A stretch of 64,000 nt of DNA from Nitrobacter sp035546855. Its GTDB lineage: Bacteria; Pseudomonadota; Alphaproteobacteria; Rhizobiales; Xanthobacteraceae. The translations under genes and the position numbers were made by a program. The stretch is from NCBI GenBank assembly GCA_035546855.1, contig DASZVY010000094.1:1-64000 (forward strand), read 5' to 3'. The notes below the pieces were generated by a model that was not told the DNA's origin, searched no databases, and saw nothing but the letters and a program-made list of their open reading frames with translations. Of the stretch, positions 38,241 to 47,358 are shown in pieces. Within the stretch, counting starts at the first letter, position 1. Each line of letters opens with the position of its first letter.

Positions 38241-38597
38241 CGTGTCTGGGGCGGCGAAGACCGGTTTACCAGACACCAACCCAGCCCGGCAGGGGTAGGC
38301 GCAACCGGCCTCACGACACGAAGATCAACAAAGAAGACCAACGAAACAGCCTATTTCTATTCGCGGTTGTTGCCTCCAAAGATGCCTCGATCTCGATACC
38401 CGATTGCGAAGTCGATGCGCTGGAAATCGGTAATGTTGCCATGAGCAAGACACTCCGTAGATCACCGGCGCAGCTATCGCGAACATTTCCGGTATCTAAA
38501 CTTGACGAACCTTTTTCGTCTCACCTATTTTCGATACTGCCATGATGGATCCTCTTCGCGGAGCGAATGCGATATCCATGATATTTGGGGTGTTGTG
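38241..38597. other. No recognisable gene
   Basis: Region between the dead ssuA copy and the 3' end of the marR gene. Short frames without motifs. Confidence 0.5.
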
Positions 38598-39059
38598 TCA
38601 CCGGCTCAGACGTCTCAACCTCTTCAGAGATTCCGCGAGCAACTGTTCCTGCTCAAGCATTCCATGCAGATGATCAGCCGCGAGGTTTTCAAGCAGCCGG
38701 GCGCCCTTGCTGGTCAATGCAACGAGAACACTACGGCGGTCAAATGAAGATTGCCGCCGCTCGGCGAGACCAGCATCAACCAGCCTGTCCGTAAGCTGCA
38801 CGGCTCCGTTCGGTCGGAGCAGCATCTCGCGAGCCAGTTCACCAATCATGATGACTTGTCCAGGATGAACCCGGATCGCGAGCATCGCCTGATATTGTTG
38901 TGAGGTAATGCCGACGGCTTTCAGCCGGGTTTCACTGAAAGCGAGGAAACGGCGCATAGCCTTGCGAAATCCGGCCAATCCTTCGTAGGCGCTGTCGTCC
39001 AATTTCATGGGATGTTTTGAACTAGCGCCGCCCGCCTCACACGCGGCAATCCGTTTCAT
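38598..39059 (-). CDS. MarR-family transcriptional regulator
   Basis: 153 aa from ATG at 39059; the frame extends to a TTG at 39116 (172 aa) and a shorter ATG at 39008 is possible, so the start is uncertain. The winged-helix core is clear: LKAVGITSQQYQAMLAI, IGELAREMLLRPNGAVQLTD, RLVDAGLAERRQSSFDRRSV and VALTSKGARLLENL. MarR proteins are dimeric ligand- or redox-responsive repressors. It diverges from the CLC transporter gene, with a near-perfect palindrome at 39158-39178 between them. Confidence 0.88.
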   Translation of the reverse strand: MKRIAACEAGGASSKHPMKLDDSAYEGLAGFRKAMRRFLAFSETRLKAVGITSQQYQAMLAIRVHPGQVIMIGELAREMLLRPNGAVQLTDRLVDAGLAERRQSSFDRRSVLVALTSKGARLLENLAADHLHGMLEQEQLLAESLKRLRRLSR

Positions 39060-39157
39060 GGGCATGGTCCACATATGCAGCGAAGGCTTATCATCGCGAA
39101 CCTTTCCGCCGTTCAAGTCCTTAAAAATCTCGATGACCTCTTTTCATCTCTGTGTGG

Positions 39158-39178
39158 TTATGTCATGTCATGATATAA
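39158..39178. promoter_or_regulatory. Candidate MarR operator
   Basis: TTATGTCATG, one central T, CATGATATAA: arms match as inverted repeats at 9 of 10 positions, the usual size for MarR sites. TATAAA at its right edge could be the -10 of the CLC gene, so binding would block that promoter as well as marR. Confidence 0.5.
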
Positions 39179-39271
39179 ATCAACCGCAGATGCCAGCGGT
39201 TTGGCGGGCATCCTCGATTGTCAGAGGGACCCGGCGGGCTCTGCGCATCTGGGTGGAATTCCAGGTGCGAC

Positions 39272-41149
39272 ATGGCAATAAGCAGTCCGGCGACGTCGTC
39301 GAAGCAAGCTGCAGGAGCGAGGCCCAAATCTGGGGCGGCTTTTCCGGAAGATGGTAACGTTCAGGGCGATGCAATTGATCCTGAAGCAGGTTTGCGACTG
39401 GGTCTGCTCACCCTTTCAATTCTGGCGCTCGTACTGGGGATCGTGACCGGGCTTGGCGCAGTCATTTTTCGCGACCTGATCGGTCTTCTTCACAATCTCT
39501 TTTTCAGCGGTTCATTCGTCGTGGCCTACGATGCGAATGTCTTCACCGCACCAAGCCGCTGGGGTGCGGCCGTTATTCTGGCGCCTGTCCTCGGCGCAAT
39601 CATCGTCACCTTTCTGGTCAACAACTTCGCGCCCGAGGCGAAAGGTCACGGCGTACCTGAGGTGATGGACGCGATCTACTACAAGGAAGGCAAGATCAGG
39701 CCGATCGTGGCACTCGTTAAGTCGCTTGCGTCCGCGGTCGCGATTGGTTCCGGCTCGTCAGTCGGCCGTGAAGGCCCGATCATCCAGATCGGCTCGGCGC
39801 TTGGCTCCACCTTGGGGCAGATTATTCAGATGCCGGTCGGCCAGCGCATCGCGCTCGTGGCCTCGGGTGCGGGCGCCGGTATCGCAGCGACCTTCAACAC
39901 GCCGATCGGCGGGGTGATGTTCGCGATCGAGTTGATGATGCCGGAGGTGAGCGTCACCACTTTCCTGCCGGTCGCGATCGCGACCGGCGCAGCGACGTTC
40001 GTAGGACGCTGGTTCATCGGCCAGCAACCGGCCTTTCTCGTCCCGCCCTTGCAGGCCTTGACGACCGACGGCAGCGCGATCCTGTTGCTGATCCTTTATG
40101 CCGCGCTCGGCGCCGTAACGGGTGTGGTGGCGGCAGGTTTCATCCGCAGTCTGCATCTGGCCGAGGACTGGTTCGAGAAAATCCCGGGCCGCTACACGCG
40201 TCACGTGATCGGCATGCTGATTCTGGGCGTGCTGATGTACGCGCTTTTCGTCACCCTTGGCCAATATTATGTCGACGGTGTCGGCTATGCGACCATCGAA
40301 AGCATTCTGGTTGGCCATACCACAACCTTGTGGCTTATGGCATTGTTGCTCCTTTGCAAGATCGCGGCAACCTCGATAAGTCTCGGCTCGGGTTCTTCGG
40401 GCGGCATTTTCTCTCCCTCACTGTTCATGGGCGCCGCCCTGGGCGGCAGCTTTGCCGCATTGCTGCAGGCGATCGGGGTCCCAATCCCGATCAGCATTCC
40501 CGCCTTCGCGATGGTGGGTATGGGCGCCATGGTCGGAGGCGGAACCGGCGCAGTGATGACCGCCGTTACCATGATCTTCGAGATGACGCGCGAGTACGAC
40601 ATTGTCATGCCCATGATCTTGGCAGTCGCCACCAGCGTCGGCGTACGGCGGATTTTGTCGCGCGAGAACATCTACACGCTCAAGCTGGTGCGACGCGGTC
40701 GCGGTATCCCCAAGGCACTCCACGCGAACATGTTCCTGGTGCGTCATGCCCGTGAGGTGATGGATTCCGACATCTTGGTGCTACCTATGGAGTATCGCTT
40801 TGATGATTTTTTGCGCGAGCATGAAGCCGAGGGGCGGCTTCGCCATGTGGTCGTCGTGAGAGGGGATCAGATCTTTGGTGTCCTGCGTGTCAACACCGGA
40901 CTACGGCGCGGGCTCGAGGATGCTAAGACCGGGGTCACTCTCGGCGATATCGCCAACCGAAATTTTACGATCGTCGGCAACGAGATGGTCGTTTCCGACG
41001 TCATCGCACGAATATGGCGACGGAATGCCTTCATGGCCGTCGTCGTGAGTACCCGAGGTATCCCGCGTGCCGATGATGTCCTCGGGGTCATTACCCGAGA
41101 GCATGTCGCCAATTCGGTGGCCGACGGTCTTCGGATCTATCCGCAGTAA
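39272..41149 (+). CDS. CLC-family chloride channel/transporter with C-terminal CBS domains
   Basis: 625 aa from the ATG at 39272 (AGGTG upstream). The CLC pore motifs are present: KGHGVPEVMDAI (helix D, where the Ser of GSGIP is His), GSSVGREGPIIQIGS with the gating glutamate, GIAATFNTPIGGVMFAIE and GSGSSGGIFSPSLFMGA. The proton-pathway glutamate matching Glu203 of E. coli ClC appears to be Leu (AIELMMPE), so coupling may differ from the classic 2Cl-/H+ antiporter. The last ~130 residues form paired CBS domains (MEYRFDDFLREHEAEGRLRH; GVITREHVANSVADGL), likely nucleotide-sensing. Confidence 0.92.
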   Translation: MAISSPATSSKQAAGARPKSGAAFPEDGNVQGDAIDPEAGLRLGLLTLSILALVLGIVTGLGAVIFRDLIGLLHNLFFSGSFVVAYDANVFTAPSRWGAAVILAPVLGAIIVTFLVNNFAPEAKGHGVPEVMDAIYYKEGKIRPIVALVKSLASAVAIGSGSSVGREGPIIQIGSALGSTLGQIIQMPVGQRIALVASGAGAGIAATFNTPIGGVMFAIELMMPEVSVTTFLPVAIATGAATFVGRWFIGQQPAFLVPPLQALTTDGSAILLLILYAALGAVTGVVAAGFIRSLHLAEDWFEKIPGRYTRHVIGMLILGVLMYALFVTLGQYYVDGVGYATIESILVGHTTTLWLMALLLLCKIAATSISLGSGSSGGIFSPSLFMGAALGGSFAALLQAIGVPIPISIPAFAMVGMGAMVGGGTGAVMTAVTMIFEMTREYDIVMPMILAVATSVGVRRILSRENIYTLKLVRRGRGIPKALHANMFLVRHAREVMDSDILVLPMEYRFDDFLREHEAEGRLRHVVVVRGDQIFGVLRVNTGLRRGLEDAKTGVTLGDIANRNFTIVGNEMVVSDVIARIWRRNAFMAVVVSTRGIPRADDVLGVITREHVANSVADGLRIYPQ

Positions 41150-41234
41150 CGATCCGTGCCAGCCGCGAGGCAACGTCCGATATTCATGACGGGATCGGTG
41201 AGAGAAATCTGGCGACCGGCCAGTTCTGAGTCAT

Positions 41235-41483
41235 TTAGGATCCAGCTTCGTCGAGGGCATTGAGCGCCGCTTCGCAGATGCGATCCCGTACGCTCCGGTT
41301 GAAAATGTCCACATTTTCGTCCTCGCTACGCGGGAGGCCGACGAAAAAACTGCCGTCTTCCCGCTCGAGCAACTTACAATTCCGTAGCGTGACGTTCGGC
41401 AGTTCGACGTCGAACGTCGCGTGCAGGAAAGGTGGGCCGTTCATCCGCTTATCTTCAATCGTCTTGATGTGCGTGATTTTCAT
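41235..41483 (-). CDS. Small conserved protein, SpoVG-like length and pattern
   Basis: 82 aa. MKITHIKTIEDKRMNGPPFL, then FDVELPNVTLRNCKLLERED and GSFFVGLPRSEDENVDIFNR. The strand-turn layout with 'GSFFVGLPR' recalls the SpoVG fold, but this is a weak resemblance. Balanced codon use and charged, ordered composition argue for a real gene. It converges with the CLC gene. Function unknown. Confidence 0.65.
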   Translation of the reverse strand: MKITHIKTIEDKRMNGPPFLHATFDVELPNVTLRNCKLLEREDGSFFVGLPRSEDENVDIFNRSVRDRICEAALNALDEAGS

Positions 41484-42111
41484 GAGATGTCTCGCAGCAG
41501 TTAGTCCATGCTCTTATGTCCGGTCTGCGCTCTCCCTGATCGACGCTGAACTTTACGACCTTCTGCGGTGTCACTTCTTGGTAATCCACGTCGTCAGCTC
41601 GGTCATACAGGAACGAATGGCGCCTTTGAGCAAGAAATGGGACCGGTAATCATGGCCGGATTCCAGAATGAACTATCTGACAACCCTTTTAGGTTACCCG
41701 CGTTCCGTGCGACGCATTCGGCTTACCACCTGCAATCATAATGCCTCTGGTCGAAAGGTCGTCTGAACCCGTTGCTGCGTAACCGACGATGAAGCCGTCG
41801 TCAGCTACCAAGTAAGAGAGTCATCGGCTCGATTTCTTGCAATGGTCTGCAGTTTCAAGATTAAGACGTCACAAGCGAGAATTCCATCCCGAAAATGCAA
41901 AGCGTGGTCGCAACTGTCGCGAGCCAGCGGTGATCGAAACTACAAAGCGGCAGAATTCGAAGACGATCAGCCTGAGTGTTTGCCCGGATGCGATCCTCAT
42001 GCCGTCCCCATAGATGGATGACTATAATGATCGCGGCGAGAGCAGGCGCTTGGCACCCAGATGATGAAGCCACCGACCTTTTCGCTCAAGCCGTCCGCCA
42101 GATGTATTCCA
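41484..42111. other. No recognisable gene
   Basis: Mixed short frames; likely the decayed 5' part of the binding-protein relic that follows plus unassigned sequence. Confidence 0.45.
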
Positions 42112-42421
42112 CGGATCAAACCTATCACCAGACGAAAGGTCACCGGGATTGGATCAAGTGGATGAAGTATCAACCGAACGCGGATGTGAACGATGTGTTC
42201 AATGTCTACGGCTACTGCGTGGCGCAGACGCTGGTAAAAATTCTCGAGCAGTGCGGCGACGACCTGACGCGTCAAAACGTGCTGCATCAGGCCGCGAAGG
42301 ACGTGCAACTCCTCGTGCTGCTTCCAGGGCTGAAGCTGAGCACCTCTGCGACAAACTTTTTCCCATGCACTAGCTGCAACTGATGCGCTTTGGACGGAAA
42401 GAAGTGGATGAGCTTTGGTAA
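42112..42421 (+). pseudogene. Branched-chain-type ABC substrate-binding protein, C-terminal relic
   Basis: HQTKGHRDWIKWMKYQPNAD, VNDVFNVYGYCVAQTLVKIL, EQCGDDLTRQNVLHQAAKDV and LLPGLKLSTSATNFFP reproduce the C-terminal lobe of LivJ-type binding proteins. A frameshift then leads to LQLMRFGRKEVDELW and a stop. The signal peptide and N-terminal lobe are absent. Confidence 0.7.
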
Positions 42422-42762
42422 GCTCATTCAGGAATAGTTTGCGCCTTTTGGGGGGGGGCGAAATGGATGGCAGACCGCGCGTTGGATCACGATGTGATCC
42501 AATCAGAGTTAATTTAGCGGCGATCGTCGAAATTTATTCTCTCGTTGCTTGGCGTTCTTCTTTAGTCAAGCTTCCCGTATTCACGCATGTCTTCGAAAAT
42601 TGAATGTTGCGCCGTTCGATGGATTGTTCCCGGTGCGGGTCGTCTCACTTCTTCGGAATAGCCAAGCCCGTGATGGTTTCGCAACGTCGGTAATAGCTAT
42701 CGAAATCTTCACGAAGTCGGTCGGCCGACCGTCTCAGCAGCGACGGCGCTTCACCGGTCGTT
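42422..42762. other. No recognisable gene
   Basis: Sequence between the relic and the 3' end of the ANTAR gene. Contains a run of nine G at 42450-42458. No terminator obvious. Confidence 0.45.
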
Positions 42763-43350
42763 TTATCCCGTTGCGCGGGGCCGGTTGCCTGTCGCCGCGA
42801 TTTCGGCGGACATTTGCTCGATTGTCTTTCGCTGCTCCATGGCGGCGCGTCGGATTAAGGCGAAGGCCGCCGGTTCGGCGACGGCATGCGAATGCATCAC
42901 CTGAAGGACAGCGGCAAGCACGATGCGGCGCGAGCGAAGCCGCTCCTCGAGCTTGACAATTTGCTGCTTTAACTTGCTGGTTCGCTCGCTTCGTTCGAAC
43001 GCCATGACCAGCGCCGCGTAGATGCCGGCTGAACGAAGCGGCTTGACCAGGAATGATGCCGGATCGAGTTCGAACACAAGTTTCAACCGGCTTGGCGTTT
43101 CCGTGCCCAATAGCGCGATGACGGATCCCACTCCGGAAAGAGTGCGCCGCATTGTCGGATTGAGTGGCAGGAATTCGTCGTCGATCAGAACGACGTCCGC
43201 GTGACGTCCCTGTATACGGTCGAAGTCTCCGCTCCAGATATCGATGCCGAGACGCTCGAATTGCCGCCTGACGATTGACAGGTCGCGTTCGTCCTTGATG
43301 GCGAGGAGGGCCTTGCGGCCGCGGAGAGAGAATGAAGATGGTTTGCTCAT
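42763..43350 (-). CDS. AmiR-like ANTAR-domain antiterminator
   Basis: 195 aa. A receiver-like N-terminal domain (about residues 10-115) lacks a clear phosphorylation site, as in AmiR. A coiled-coil linker follows (SERTSKLKQQIVKLEERLRS), then a C-terminal ANTAR three-helix domain (RRIVLAAVLQVMHSHAVAEP; FALIRRAAMEQRKTIEQMS). ANTAR domains bind paired RNA hairpins and prevent transcription termination. It overlaps the AmiC-like gene by 4 bp, as amiC and amiR are coupled in Pseudomonas. The likely RNA target is the leader of the divergent amidase operon (44651-44883). Confidence 0.88.
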   Translation of the reverse strand: MSKPSSFSLRGRKALLAIKDERDLSIVRRQFERLGIDIWSGDFDRIQGRHADVVLIDDEFLPLNPTMRRTLSGVGSVIALLGTETPSRLKLVFELDPASFLVKPLRSAGIYAALVMAFERSERTSKLKQQIVKLEERLRSRRIVLAAVLQVMHSHAVAEPAAFALIRRAAMEQRKTIEQMSAEIAATGNRPRATG

Positions 43351-44501
43351 TTCACGATTCGCAGGTGAGTTGACGCTCTATCGCGCGAAGGATGGGCGGT
43401 GACGTCGAGTTGCGACAAGTAAGGATCGGGTTTAACCGGCGCGTCGGCTTCCCAGAAGATGTCAAACTGTCCCTGCGCGGTCGAAACCGCCAGGCGTGGT
43501 GTAAGGACGCAGTGGTTGTTGTCGCCATCGATCCAGACCGGTCCTTGCGGCGAATCGTAGCGATAGCCCGCCGCGGCGCGGCGCACTTCGCCGATATCGG
43601 ACGTACCCGCTCGCTGAATTGCCCGTGCAAGGAGATAGACTGCGACATAGGCCGACTGTCCGTCGACGGACGGGCAACTGGTCTCGCCGTGAGATGCCTT
43701 CCAGCGATCGACGAAAGCGCGGTTCTCCGGAAGCCGGATGCTTTCGAAGTAAGCCGACGACGTGATGCATCCGGCGGAAGCCGGTCCAACGATCCTGAGT
43801 TCGGGCTCGCACAGACTGCAGCTCAGCATCGGAATCGTAAGGCCGGCGGCGGTGGTGGCGGAATGAAAGGCGCGGATGAAATCGTAACTGGAGCTGCCGA
43901 CGAGCGTATTGAAGACGACCGGCGGTTTGCGGCGAACGATTTCGTCGACGATGTGCTCCACGGCGCTTTCACCGAGTTCGAGCAGCCGCTCCGCCAGCAC
44001 GCTGCCCTGCGCGGCGGTCACTAACTCTCGCGTGACGCGATTGGTTTCCCACGTCCAGACGTAGTTGGAGCCGACGCAGAAGATGTGACGCGAGATGTTG
44101 TCGAGCACGTAGCGCACCAGTGGCAGCACGTTGTGATTGGGCGAGGCGCCGACATAGATGACGTTGTCGGAGCATTCGAACCCCTCGTAGCGCGCGGGAT
44201 ACCACAGCAGGCGATCGGTGCGTTCGACGATCGGAAGAACCTGCTTGCGCGACGCCGACGTGTAGCAGCCGACGATATGCGCCACGCCGGCGTTGCGAAT
44301 GAGATCGTCGCAGACCGTGTGATACTCCGCGATGACGCCGCGCGGATCGCGGACATGGGCGGCAATCGTGAAATCGAAATCGTCGCTGTCGTTGATTTCG
44401 GAAACGGCCATCAGGGCAGCTTTGAGAATTTCCCGTCCCATTGCCTGATAGGGACCGGATTGCGAGCACACAATGCCGACGGGAACGGAGGGCTTCGTCA
44501 T
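43347..44501 (-). CDS. AmiC-like cytoplasmic amide sensor (periplasmic-binding fold)
   Basis: 384 aa with no signal peptide, although it has the Peripla_BP_6 fold: VPVGIVCSQSGPYQAMGREI, GCYTSASRKQVLPIVE, LLWYPARYEGFECSDNVIYV and GASPNHNVLPLVRYVLDN. These are features of AmiC/UrtA-like sensors; AmiC holds AmiR inactive until an amide binds. 'WIDGDNNHC' near the C-terminus is shared with the paralogue at 55086. It diverges from the amidase operon. Confidence 0.88.
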   Translation of the reverse strand: MTKPSVPVGIVCSQSGPYQAMGREILKAALMAVSEINDSDDFDFTIAAHVRDPRGVIAEYHTVCDDLIRNAGVAHIVGCYTSASRKQVLPIVERTDRLLWYPARYEGFECSDNVIYVGASPNHNVLPLVRYVLDNISRHIFCVGSNYVWTWETNRVTRELVTAAQGSVLAERLLELGESAVEHIVDEIVRRKPPVVFNTLVGSSSYDFIRAFHSATTAAGLTIPMLSCSLCEPELRIVGPASAGCITSSAYFESIRLPENRAFVDRWKASHGETSCPSVDGQSAYVAVYLLARAIQRAGTSDIGEVRRAAAGYRYDSPQGPVWIDGDNNHCVLTPRLAVSTAQGQFDIFWEADAPVKPDPYLSQLDVTAHPSRDRASTHLRIVK

Positions 44502-44614
44502 TAATTGCTTTCTGCAGCACGGCGTTTCGATCAGGTTATCATGATCGGCGAACGCGCAAACGTCTTGCTTATTTGCAGTGCAGCGCAGTCGCTAAATTTG
44601 TGCAGTCTTGCTCG

Positions 44615-44644
44615 TTGACATTGCGCGGGTCGCGAATCTAGAAT
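44615..44644 (+). promoter_or_regulatory. Sigma-70-type promoter of amide island A
   Basis: TTGACA (44615-44620), 18-bp spacer, TAGAAT (44639-44644). A transcript starting near 44651 would have a leader of about 230 nt before the amidase start at 44884, enough to hold regulatory hairpins. The core TTGACATTGC is repeated at the promoter of island B (56919). Confidence 0.65.
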
Positions 44645-44757
44645 TTTGCCATTGGGTTTTGCTGTCGAACCCGGCTTGCTTCGATCTGGCCGATGACGTC
44701 CCGATCTTTGCATCAAGTGCCGTTCGAACCTGGACCCGTACGTTAGATCATAGCCGC

Positions 44758-44813
44758 GGCATTGGAGCCACTCGTCACCTCACTCGGGAGGGGCGGGTGG
44801 CTTTTCTTGTTTG
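44758..44813 (+). terminator. Leader attenuator of amide island A with overlapping hexaloop hairpin
   Basis: Arms AGCCAC (44766-44771) and GTGGCT (44797-44802), extended inward by partly paired CTC/GAG segments, are followed by TTTCTTGTTT: an intrinsic terminator 70 bp before the amidase start. Just upstream, GGC-ATTGGA-GCC (44758-44769) is a small stem with a six-base loop having A at position 1 and G at position 4, as reported for ANTAR target loops, and it shares GCCA with the terminator's left arm. The two folds would exclude each other, the arrangement needed for antitermination. The stem is only 3 bp, so this part is tentative. Confidence 0.6.
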
Positions 44814-44883
44814 CTGCTGGAGAACGCTTGGCGGGGTGCGCCCTTCGCCAAAACGATGATGCTCGCGTGATGCGGAGAAAAAG

Positions 44884-46284
44884 ATGGCAACTACCGATCT
44901 TCATTATCTCGGCCTGGTTGAAGTCGGGCAGCAGATTCATGCGAAGAAGCTGTCGCCGGTCGAAGTGACGCAGGCGATGATCGAGCGGATCGGTCGACTC
45001 GACGGCAAGCTCAAGAGCTACGCCTACATCATGGCGGACTCGGCGCTCGCGGACGCTGCGCTTGCCGAAAAGGAAATCGCCTCCGGCAGGATCAAGGGGC
45101 CGCTTCACGGCGTGCCCGTCGCCGTCAAGGATCTGTGCTGGGTCAAGGGCGCGCCGGCCGCGCACGGCATGACCATTCACAGCGATTACCGGCCCAGCGA
45201 GGACGCCACCGTTGTCGCGCGCCTGAAGGGCGCCGGCGCAATCATCCTCGGCAAGCTGCAGCAAACTGAAGGCGCTTATGCCGATCATCATCCGAAAATC
45301 GATCCGCCGAAGAATCCGTGGGGCGCGGAACTGTGGCCCGGCGCCTCATCGAGCGGTTCCGGCGTAGCGACTGCGGCGGGTCTCTGTTTCGGATCGCTTG
45401 GCACCGATACAGGCGGGTCGATCCGGTTTCCCTCGGCAGCCAATGGCATCACCGGATTGAAGCCGACCTGGGGACGCGTCAGCCGCTATGGCGCTTACGA
45501 ACTCGCGGCGACGCTCGACCACATCGGGCCAATGACGCGTAGCGCCGTCGATTGCGGCGCCATGCTTGGCGTGATCGCGGGGCAGGATCCAAAGGATACG
45601 ACGGCGGTGCCGTTGTCGGTGCCCGACTATCTCGCGGGCCTGTCCGGCAATCTGCGAGGCATTACCATCGGCATCGACCGTCGATGGACCGGTGAAGGCA
45701 CCGATGAGGCGGCCCGCAAGGTTCTCGACGAAGGTCTGCGCGCGGCGGCGGATCTCGGCGCGAAAATTCAGGAAATCGAGTTTCCGGACGCGAAGGCCGT
45801 GATCGACGACTGGTTCCCGTTGTGCGGTATCGAGGCCGCCGTCGCGCACGAGCAGACCTATCCCGCGCGGAAGGCCGAGTACGGACCGGGCCTTGCCGGC
45901 TTGCTCGATCTTGGCCGACAGCAATCCGGCACCGACTATCAGAAGATCGTTCTGCGGCGCGAAGCGTTTCGCGGCGCGGTGCGGGCGCTGTTCGAAACGG
46001 TCGATCTGATCGCGGTGCCGGCGCAGGCCTATGCCGCGCCGACGCTGGCGAAACTCGCCTCGCTCGGTGAGGACGCGTCGCTGATCACGGGTCTGCTCCG
46101 CTTCACCTGTCCATTCGACATGACAGGAAGTCCGACGATCACACTGCCAGGCGGCTTCGCCGCGAGTGGCGGTCCGCTCGCGTTCCAGTTTGTCGGCCGC
46201 CACTTCGATGAGGCGGGTCTGGTCCGGGCGGGCGATGCGTTCCAGCGCGTGACCGACTGGCACAAGCGTCATCCTGCTCTCTGA
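44884..46284 (+). CDS. Amidase-signature-family hydrolase
   Basis: 466 aa. The Ser-cisSer-Lys triad is visible: Lys82 (PVAVKDL), the serines of GASSSGSGVA (155-159) and nucleophile Ser179 (GTDTGGSIRFPS). It hydrolyses an amide to acid plus ammonia in the cytoplasm. GGAGAAAAAG precedes the ATG. First structural gene behind the attenuator. A close paralogue is encoded at 52919 at the end of the same gene run. Being related to GatA, it could be misnamed as a glutamyl-tRNA amidotransferase subunit; no gatB or gatC is present. Confidence 0.92.
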   Translation: MATTDLHYLGLVEVGQQIHAKKLSPVEVTQAMIERIGRLDGKLKSYAYIMADSALADAALAEKEIASGRIKGPLHGVPVAVKDLCWVKGAPAAHGMTIHSDYRPSEDATVVARLKGAGAIILGKLQQTEGAYADHHPKIDPPKNPWGAELWPGASSSGSGVATAAGLCFGSLGTDTGGSIRFPSAANGITGLKPTWGRVSRYGAYELAATLDHIGPMTRSAVDCGAMLGVIAGQDPKDTTAVPLSVPDYLAGLSGNLRGITIGIDRRWTGEGTDEAARKVLDEGLRAAADLGAKIQEIEFPDAKAVIDDWFPLCGIEAAVAHEQTYPARKAEYGPGLAGLLDLGRQQSGTDYQKIVLRREAFRGAVRALFETVDLIAVPAQAYAAPTLAKLASLGEDASLITGLLRFTCPFDMTGSPTITLPGGFAASGGPLAFQFVGRHFDEAGLVRAGDAFQRVTDWHKRHPAL

Positions 46285-46302
46285 TGTCGAGGAGTCACTC
46301 GC

Positions 46303-47301
46303 ATGGCTACGGAAGATTGGTTATCGGGTTCCATCATGTCGAAGCGCGCGCTCGCCAAGGGAAAGGCGGGACCGACGCATAGTCTGACCATCGGCGAGCA
46401 GGGGGGCTTCCACTATGTTTATGGTCCCTATGCGAAGCCGACGCTGTCGATCGATCCGGGCGATGTCGTGGTCGTCGAAACCGAAGACGCTTTCGGCGGC
46501 GTACTCACCAAGGAAAGCGACAGCCCGACGGCGAAGCTAAACTTCCCGTACCTCAATCCGCAAAGCGGACCGGTCGCGGTCAAGGGCGCCAAGAAAGGCG
46601 ACTGCCTCGCCATCTATATCCGCGATGTCGAGACGCGCGGCGAGCAGCCGGCGGGAACGACCTGCATCATTCCGGAATTCGGCGGACTGGTCGGGACCAG
46701 TTCCACCGCGCTCCTCAATCCGCCGCTTCCCGAGCGGGTGAAGAAGCTCCACGTCGACCGCAGCGGCGTGCGCTGGAGTGACAAGATCACGCTGCCGTAC
46801 GAACCGTTCATCGGCACCATCGGCGTATCGCCCGAGATCGAGGCGATCTCCTCGCTGCAGCCGGACTATCACGGCGGCAACATGGACCTGCCCGACGTTG
46901 CGCCGGGCGCCATTATCTACTTCCCCGTCCATACCGACGGTGGGCTGCTTTATGTTGGCGACTGCCACGCCACCCAAGGCGACGGCGAGCTCTCCGGCGT
47001 CGCGCTCGAACAGCGCGCGACCGTCACGCTCCAGGTCGACCTGATCAAGGACTGGAGTTTCGCCTGGCCACGGCTTGAGACGCGCGACTTCATCATGGCG
47101 ATCGGAAGCGCGCGTCCGCTCGAGGACGCGGCCCGCATCGCTTATCGCGAACTCACCCGATGGATGAGCGCAGACTACGGATTCGACGAGATCGACGCCT
47201 ACATGCTGCTGAGCCAGGCCGGGCGGATGCGGCTCGGCAACATGGTCGACCCGAAATACACGATGGGGGCGTCGATACTGAAGAAATACCTCAAGACGTG
47301 A
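46303..47301 (+). CDS. Acetamidase/formamidase (FmdA/AmdA) family protein
   Basis: 332 aa, 18 bp after the amidase. FmdA_AmdA features include VYGPYAKPTLSIDPGDVVVV, ETEDAFGGVL, AVKGAKKGDCLAIYI and the metal-site region HGGNMDLPDVAPGA, with FPVHTDGGLLYVGDCHATQG near the middle. Members hydrolyse formamide, acetamide or related short amides. Two different amide hydrolases in one operon suggest sequential cleavage or a wide substrate range. Confidence 0.92.
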   Translation: MATEDWLSGSIMSKRALAKGKAGPTHSLTIGEQGGFHYVYGPYAKPTLSIDPGDVVVVETEDAFGGVLTKESDSPTAKLNFPYLNPQSGPVAVKGAKKGDCLAIYIRDVETRGEQPAGTTCIIPEFGGLVGTSSTALLNPPLPERVKKLHVDRSGVRWSDKITLPYEPFIGTIGVSPEIEAISSLQPDYHGGNMDLPDVAPGAIIYFPVHTDGGLLYVGDCHATQGDGELSGVALEQRATVTLQVDLIKDWSFAWPRLETRDFIMAIGSARPLEDAARIAYRELTRWMSADYGFDEIDAYMLLSQAGRMRLGNMVDPKYTMGASILKKYLKT

Positions 47302-47358
47302 ATTTCACTGGCTTTCAAACAAGGGACATTGCGATGAAATCAGGACACCTGCTCAGAA

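Noticed and set aside
42450..42458. Phase-variable G9 tract
   Set aside because: It is not inside a recognisable gene or promoter.
44884..46284. GatA subunit of the tRNA amidotransferase
   Set aside because: No gatB or gatC nearby; context with FmdA, AmiC/AmiR and an importer indicates a catabolic amidase.
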